From positions 496,001-560,000 of the forward strand of contig NZ_CP102950.1 of assembly GCF_024741795.1 (NCBI RefSeq): a stretch of 64,000 bases of DNA. Reading direction: 5' to 3'. A program made the translations under genes and the position numbers. This document shows, in pieces, positions 59,523 to 64,000 of this stretch (positions are counted from its first letter, which is position 1; every line of letters starts with the position of its first letter). The stretch comes from Arthrobacter sp. CJ23 (GTDB lineage: Bacteria; Actinomycetota; Actinomycetes; Actinomycetales; Micrococcaceae). Under the pieces are notes generated by a model. That model saw only the letters and a program-made list of their open reading frames with translations, searched no databases and was not told the origin of the DNA.

Positions 59523-60274
59523 TTGGCGCCTCCCACGAGCTTGTTGAGGACAGAGGTGAAGAAGCCCAGGCCGTCGGTGCCGGCGTTGGATTCGGGGCCG
59601 TAGCCGGTTTCCACTGCGTGCTCCGGGTGCGGCATGAGGCCCACTACGTTGCCGGCGGCGTTGGAGATGCCGGCGATGTCGCGGCGCGAGCCGTTCGGGT
59701 TGAAGCCCACGTAGCGGAACGCGACGCGGCCTTCGGCCTCGAGGGCGTCCAGGGTCTTCTCGTCGGCGATGTACTGGCCGTCCTGGTTCTTCAGGGGAAC
59801 CGTGATTTCCTGGCCGGCGGCGTAGTCGGAGGTCCACATGGTGGAGTTGTTCTCCACCCGCAGGACCTGCTCGCGGCACATGAACTTCAGGTGGTCGTTC
59901 TTGATCATGGAACCGGGCAGCAGGTGCGACTCGGTCAGGATCTGGAAGCCGTTGCAGATGCCCAGCACAGGAAGCTTGGCATCGGAGTTGGCGGCGTCCA
60001 CGATCTTGGACATGAGCGGGGCGAAGCGCGAAATGGCGCCGGCGCGCAGGTAGTCACCGTAGGAGAATCCGCCGGGGATGACCACGGCGTCCACGTCGGC
60101 CAGCACGGTGTCGGCGTGCCACAGCGAAACGGCGGTGCCGCCTGCCAGGCGGACTGCACGTGCGGCGTCGCGGTCGTCAAGGGTGCCGGGGAACGTTACG
60201 ACGCCGATCAGGGCGCCGGCGAGCCGGGAGTCGGCGCCGGCCGCAGCCTCGCCGATCAAGGGAAGTTCAGTCAT
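59519..60274 (-). CDS. purQ: Phosphoribosylformylglycinamidine synthase subunit PurQ
   Basis: 251 residues, a class I glutamine amidotransferase that supplies ammonia to PurL. The nucleophile elbow [15 protein letters not shown] carries the catalytic Cys (about residue 106), [15 protein letters not shown] is the oxyanion-type loop, and [11 protein letters not shown] holds the His-x-Glu. Residues 1-20 are a non-conserved extension. It starts one base after purS ends. Confidence 0.95.
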   Translation of the reverse strand: MTELPLIGEAAAGADSRLAGALIGVVTFPGTLDDRDAARAVRLAGGTAVSLWHADTVLADVDAVVIPGGFSYGDYLRAGAISRFAPLMSKIVDAANSDAKLPVLGICNGFQILTESHLLPGSMIKNDHLKFMCREQVLRVENNSTMWTSDYAAGQEITVPLKNQDGQYIADEKTLDALEAEGRVAFRYVGFNPNGSRRDIAGISNAAGNVVGLMPHPEHAVETGYGPESNAGTDGLGFFTSVLNKLVGGAK

Positions 60275-60275
60275 G

Positions 60276-60527
60276 TCAGGCCTCGACGACCTCGACGTTG
60301 ACGACGTCTTCGATAACCGGGTTGGACAGCAGGGTCTCGGCGGCTTCGCGGGCCTGGGCGAGGATGGCGTCGGTCACCTCGCCATCGACGGTCAGTTCGA
60401 ATCGCTTGCCCTGGCGGACAGCGCTGAAGCTGGTGAAGCCGAGGCGGGGCAGTGCACCCACGATGGCCTTCCCCTGAGGGTCCAGAATCTCGGGCTTAAG
60501 CATGACGTCGACGACGATCCGGGGCAT
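60276..60527 (-). CDS. purS: Phosphoribosylformylglycinamidine synthase subunit PurS
   Basis: 83 residues, the small subunit of the FGAM synthase complex. [26 protein letters not shown] and VRQGKRFEL are the family signatures. The ATG at 60527 follows AGGAGTTACCGG. First gene of purS-purQ-purL. Confidence 0.93.
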   Translation of the reverse strand: MPRIVVDVMLKPEILDPQGKAIVGALPRLGFTSFSAVRQGKRFELTVDGEVTDAILAQAREAAETLLSNPVIEDVVNVEVVEA

Positions 60528-60838
60528 CCGGTAACTCCTGTGCGTGAGTTGGGTGAACCTTAAATAAGGGTGTCGCGGAGAAATGCCGTCTCACGCCGTT
60601 CAGCTGAATCCAAACAGTGTTCAGCAACAGTGTTCTTGAAAAACAGCATGAGGGGGGCGCTCCGCGAGCTTGCATGCCCATTCTACCGGGCGATCCGCCC
60701 ATACCCTATTCACCGAAGATCCGTGAAGAGGCGCCGCCGAAATGACGCAAAAAGGAGTCCTGCCGCGGTTTTCGGGCGTTTTGGAAGCGCCCGACGGCGG
60801 CTCTGGCCTGCCGTGGGCTGCGTCACTAGGATGGCGGC
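60528..60838. other. 311-bp gene-free divergent region upstream of purS
   Basis: No supported gene. It contains the purSQL promoter on the reverse strand, with an AT-rich patch at about 60555-60650, and the promoter of a small membrane protein on the forward strand. No clear PurR-like box or riboswitch was recognised. Confidence 0.5.
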
Positions 60839-61021
60839 ATGGCGGAGAAACCGAAGTCGGTGGTGCTGGGTGTTGTGGTCGCGGCAGTCTTTGCGGGCCT
60901 TGGCGGCATGGTCTTCCAGAAGGTCAGAGCGGACAGGGCGGCCAGGGAGCAGCACGTGACGCCGCCGTTGGACGCTGCCACGCGGGCCAGGATCAGCGAC
61001 GCCCTGCGCACTCCCAGATAG
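60839..61021 (+). CDS. Small single-pass membrane protein
   Basis: 60 residues: a short charged start (MAEKPKS), one membrane helix (VVLGVVVAAVFAGLGGMVFQKV) and a basic/polar tail. There is no recognised family and only a weak ribosome site. Coding potential is supported by its typical codon-third GC and transmembrane pattern; it may still be spurious. Confidence 0.5.
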   Translation: MAEKPKSVVLGVVVAAVFAGLGGMVFQKVRADRAAREQHVTPPLDAATRARISDALRTPR

Positions 61022-61143
61022 CCCTGAATAGCGCACGTACAAATGCGCTATTTGCGACGGTCAAACCCGCCCAATCCGGCGTACTTTGGACATACGCAGG
61101 GGCCCGTCCCTCGATTGAGCGTTCAGTACGACCAGGAGGAACC

Positions 61144-61434
61144 ATGACCGAACATGTTGCCGAAGTTTCCGCCTGCAGTGTTGGCAGCTGCGGGTTCAAC
61201 CACCACGGATGTACCGCATTTGGCATCACCATCGGCGGAACAACGGACCACGCTTCCTGCGCCACCTTCATTGACACCACTGCCATGGGCGGGCTTCCCA
61301 AGGTCCTGGCCCATGTTGGCGCCTGCCAGCGTGCGGAGTGCATCCACAACGAGCACCTCATGTGCGAGGCCCACGACGTCAAGATCGGCCCCGGTGCCGA
61401 GGCGGCCGACTGCCTGACGTACGAGCACGCCTGA
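61144..61434 (+). CDS. DUF1540 cysteine-rich protein
   Basis: 96 residues from an ATG with AGGAGGAACC upstream. It holds two DUF1540-like motifs: ACSVGSCGFNHHGC (about 10-23) and GACQRAECIHNEHLMC (about 60-75), plus further cysteines at SCATF and DCLTYE. Spacing suggests a small metal- (zinc-) binding protein. Function unknown. It is a single gene with its own terminator. Confidence 0.85.
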   Translation: MTEHVAEVSACSVGSCGFNHHGCTAFGITIGGTTDHASCATFIDTTAMGGLPKVLAHVGACQRAECIHNEHLMCEAHDVKIGPGAEAADCLTYEHA

Positions 61435-61472
61435 CACGAGCCAGAACAACAAACCAGAACACGATCCGCAAT

Positions 61473-61512
61473 AGCGGGCACGCTTCCTCCCGACGAGGGC
61501 GTGCCCGCTTTT
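61473..61512 (+). terminator. Terminator after the DUF1540 gene
   Basis: AGCGGGCACGC and GCGTGCCCGCT form a perfect 11-bp stem, followed by TTTGCG. Confidence 0.7.
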
Positions 61513-61731
61513 GCGTGCCCGAGGCACCCCGCGCACATCTGACGCCTCGTGGGTGCAGTCTGCGCCAAGAAATCACTTTGTTGCATGTTGCTCTGGAAAT
61601 GTGATCGTCGGCGCCCTATGGTTGTAGGACGTTCGATGTGGCACGTAACACAATATCGCCGCAAGGCTCCGAGCCACTCGTTCGATCCCCGCAAGGCCGC
61701 CCAGCGCGGTACTACGAAAGGACGCTGGATC

Positions 61732-64000
61732 TTGAAATCCAAACGCACGCACTCCGGGCTTGCCACCGCCTGCCGCACTGCGGCCGCCGGTGCCCTGAGC
61801 CTCGGTCTTCTGGCCGGGCTTGGTCTGCCGGCCACCGCCGCCCCGATCCCGCCGAACAACCCGGCCGCGGCGCCCGGCGTCTTCACCGAGACCAACATCG
61901 GTGCCGACCGCACGGCTGGCAATTTCTTCTACCGGATTCCGGCCCTGGCGTACCTGGGCAACGACGTGGTGCTCGCCTCCTGGGACGGCCGTCCTGGCAG
62001 CGCAGCCGATGCGCCGAACGCCAACTCGATCGTGCAGCGACGCAGCACCGACGGCGGCCAGACCTGGGGTCCCGTGCAGGTCATCGCCGCAGGCCACGTG
62101 GGCGACGCCACCGGAGCGAAGTACGGCTACAGCGACCCGTCCTACATCCACGACGCGGAGGCCGGCAAGGTCTTCGCGTTGTTCGTGTACTCCAAGGACC
62201 AGGGCTTCTTCGGCAGCCAGTTCGGCAACGACGACGCCGACCGCAACGTGATCTCCTCCGCCGTGATCGAATCCTCCGACGGCGGCGTCACCTGGAGCCA
62301 GCCGCGCCTCATCACCAGCGTCACCAAGCCGGGCGCCAGCAAGACCAGCCCGGTGGCCGGTGACGTCCGCTCCAACTTCGCCTCCTCCGGCGAAGGCATC
62401 CAGCTCAAATACGGCCAGTACAAGGGCCGCCTGGTCCAGCAGTACGCCGGCGACGTCCGCCAGGCCGATGGCACCAACAAGATCCAGGCCTACAGCGTCT
62501 ACTCGGACGATCACGGCGCCACCTGGCACAAGGGCGCCAACGTGGGCGACCGCATGGACGAGAACAAGACCGTGGAGCTCTCCGACGGCCGCGTGCTGCT
62601 GAACTCGCGCGACAATGCCAACCAGGGCTACCGCAAGGTGGCCGTCTCCACCGACGGCGGGGCCACGTACGGCCCGGTCACGCAGGACACCGAACTGCCG
62701 GACCCGGCGAACAACGGTGCCATCGCCCGCATGTTCCCGGCTGCGGAACCGGGTTCGGCCGATGCCAAGAAGCTCATCTTCACCAACTCCAACTCCAAGA
62801 CCGGCCGTGAAAACGTCTCCGCCCGCGTCTCCTGCGACGACGGCGCCACCTGGCCCGGCGTCCGCACCATCCGTTCCGGCTTCTCCGCCTACTCCACCGT
62901 GACCCGGCTGGAAGACGGCACGTTCGGCGTGCTGTACGAGGGCAACTACACGGACAACATCCAGTTCGCGAAGTTCGACGACGCGTGGCTGAACTACGCC
63001 TGCGCCCCGCTGTCCGTGCCGGCCCTCACCACCGCGCCCGGCGCCACCAAGCAGGCAGCCGTCACGGTCGCCAACCAGGAAGCCACCATCCTTTCCGGCG
63101 CCAACGCCACGGTCTACACGCCCACCGGCTGGACCGCTACCACGGTTCCCGTCCCCGACGTCGCACCCGGCGCCTCGGTGACCGTCAACGTGGACCTGAC
63201 CGCACCGGCGAACGCCAGCGGCCCGCAGAACCTCAACGCCGCGTTCACGACGGCGGATGGCCGGGTTTCCCAGTTCACCTTCACGGCCACAGTCCCTGCC
63301 GCCCCGCAGGTGGGCCTCACCATCACCGGAACTGCCCCGGCCCGCGACGTCGTCGCCAGCCCGTACCAGGCGGGCGACGTCCTGAGCTACACGTTCAACG
63401 TCAAGAGCACCGCCAACGTCACTGCGAATTCAGTGCCCGTCTCGGGCAACTTTGAGACCGGCTTCCTGCCGCCGGCCCCAGGCGCACCCAGCGTCCCCAA
63501 CTGCCGGTTCAACAGTCTGGCCGCCGGCGCAAACTACAACTGCACCATGGCCAAGCACACGCTGACGGCCGAGGACATTGCCCGCGGCTATTTCGTCCCC
63601 GAGGCGAGCTTCACCGTCACGGCCAGCTCCACGCCGTCGCTCAGCAAGACGGTTCCGTTCACCGGTGCCGCCGTGGCACTGCGTGACGGACTTGTCTCCG
63701 CCACGATCACGGGCGCCCGCGGCGACGCCGGGCGCGATCTCGCCACCCACCCCTACGCCGCCGGCGACGCCTTCCCGTACACCTTCAGCGTGAGCAACAC
63801 GAGCCCGCTCGTGGAAAAGGTGGTCCCCACCGCCGGCAACTTCAGCCCGTTCGTCCCTGAAGGTCCGGGCAACTGCCGCTACAGCGTGCTGCCGGCCGGC
63901 CAGGGCTACACCTGCGCGACGCCGCGCCATGCCGTGACCGCGGAAGAGGCCGCACAGGGCTTCTTCGTCCCGCAGACCACCTGGGAAGTCAGCTCCGCGG
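61732..64000 (+). CDS. Secreted exo-alpha-sialidase, C-terminus beyond the window
   Basis: At least 756 residues. A TTG start at 61732 follows GAAAGGA and gives a normal Sec signal (KSKRTHSG.. to ATAAP); an in-frame ATG at 61636 would add 32 residues. The catalytic propeller carries YRIP (67-70), a candidate acid in WDGRP, five Asp-boxes (such as STDGGQTW, SSDGGVTW, SDDHGATW) and the nucleophile region YEGNYTD. An NEW3-like domain and two related modules of about 95 residues follow, each with a GNF..NCR..Y.C pattern. It releases terminal sialic acids. No sialic acid uptake genes are in view. Confidence 0.88.
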   Translation, partial: MKSKRTHSGLATACRTAAAGALSLGLLAGLGLPATAAPIPPNNPAAAPGVFTETNIGADRTAGNFFYRIPALAYLGNDVVLASWDGRPGSAADAPNANSIVQRRSTDGGQTWGPVQVIAAGHVGDATGAKYGYSDPSYIHDAEAGKVFALFVYSKDQGFFGSQFGNDDADRNVISSAVIESSDGGVTWSQPRLITSVTKPGASKTSPVAGDVRSNFASSGEGIQLKYGQYKGRLVQQYAGDVRQADGTNKIQAYSVYSDDHGATWHKGANVGDRMDENKTVELSDGRVLLNSRDNANQGYRKVAVSTDGGATYGPVTQDTELPDPANNGAIARMFPAAEPGSADAKKLIFTNSNSKTGRENVSARVSCDDGATWPGVRTIRSGFSAYSTVTRLEDGTFGVLYEGNYTDNIQFAKFDDAWLNYACAPLSVPALTTAPGATKQAAVTVANQEATILSGANATVYTPTGWTATTVPVPDVAPGASVTVNVDLTAPANASGPQNLNAAFTTADGRVSQFTFTATVPAAPQVGLTITGTAPARDVVASPYQAGDVLSYTFNVKSTANVTANSVPVSGNFETGFLPPAPGAPSVPNCRFNSLAAGANYNCTMAKHTLTAEDIARGYFVPEASFTVTASSTPSLSKTVPFTGAAVALRDGLVSATITGARGDAGRDLATHPYAAGDAFPYTFSVSNTSPLVEKVVPTAGNFSPFVPEGPGNCRYSVLPAGQGYTCATPRHAVTAEEAAQGFFVPQTTWEVSSA

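Noticed and set aside
57171..59603. 810-codon forward ORF opposite purL
   Set aside because: Gly/Val/His-rich shadow; the reverse strand encodes PurL with full motifs.
1..64000. CRISPR arrays, tRNA or rRNA genes, prophage or plasmid origins
   Set aside because: No regularly spaced direct repeats of CRISPR type, cloverleaf with CCA-like ends, rRNA stretch, integrase or replication genes were recognised by reading; a dedicated scan could still find a tRNA.

Overview
The window looks like chromosome from a high-GC actinobacterium of the Arthrobacter/Pseudarthrobacter group (Micrococcaceae). The evidence is the very high GC, a mycothiol-type maleylpyruvate isomerase, DUF3151 beside class II aldolase, purS-purQ-purL, frequent GTG starts, NgcEFG-type chitobiose uptake genes and sugar ABC operons that lack their own ATPase. 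This assignment is inference from gene content; no rRNA or tRNA gene was seen.

Layout. (1) 1-5.5 kb: start of an acyl-CoA synthetase, a PadR regulator with a 32-bp palindrome in its promoter, a glycosyltransferase/glycogen-debranching-like pair, and nadE. (2) 5.6-19.1 kb: a hexuronate catabolic island with a divergent LacI repressor, a sugar ABC transporter (binding protein and two permeases), two TIM-barrel sugar isomerase/epimerase-like proteins around a Gfo/Idh/MocA dehydrogenase, uxaC, a fructuronate reductase, mannonate dehydratase and gluconokinase, followed by a small unknown protein and a GntR/FCD regulator. (3) 19.2-29.2 kb: aromatic catabolism. Here 3-hydroxybenzoate 6-hydroxylase and an MFS carrier diverge from an IclR regulator and a gentisate operon (dioxygenase, fumarylpyruvate hydrolase, maleylpyruvate isomerase). 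The lower beta-ketoadipate genes pcaF-pcaI-pcaJ-pcaR follow. (4) 29.2-36.8 kb: pyrE, a Tat-exported hydrolase, then a LacI-controlled operon of an argininosuccinate lyase paralogue plus a polar amino-acid ABC transporter.

(5) 36.8-47 kb: mostly housekeeping and small genes: tyrosine phosphatase, HAD phosphatase, SpoU/TrmH methyltransferase, secreted lipase, fructose-bisphosphate aldolase, DUF3151, DUF1918, a UDG-like protein, purA and DUF1801. (6) 47.1-48.8 kb: an IS110-family insertion sequence with a structured leader that may encode a bridge RNA. (7) 49-53.2 kb: an ECF-like sigma factor with a proline-rich membrane partner, CoA-binding protein, polysaccharide deacetylase, YjbR-like protein and a TPR-like protein. 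(8) 53.4-56.7 kb: ngcEFG. (9) 56.8-61.4 kb: DUF503, purL-purQ-purS (reverse strand), a 60-aa membrane protein and a DUF1540 protein. (10) 61.7 kb to the edge: a secreted sialidase cut off at the window end.

The most interesting units are the hexuronate island, whose dehydrogenase/isomerase trio resembles 3-keto-glycoside cleavage systems; the LacI-argH-ABC unit, marked by three copies of the palindrome GATACCGGTATC; the IS110 leader RNA; and a set of look-alike GACGACGG-stem terminators.
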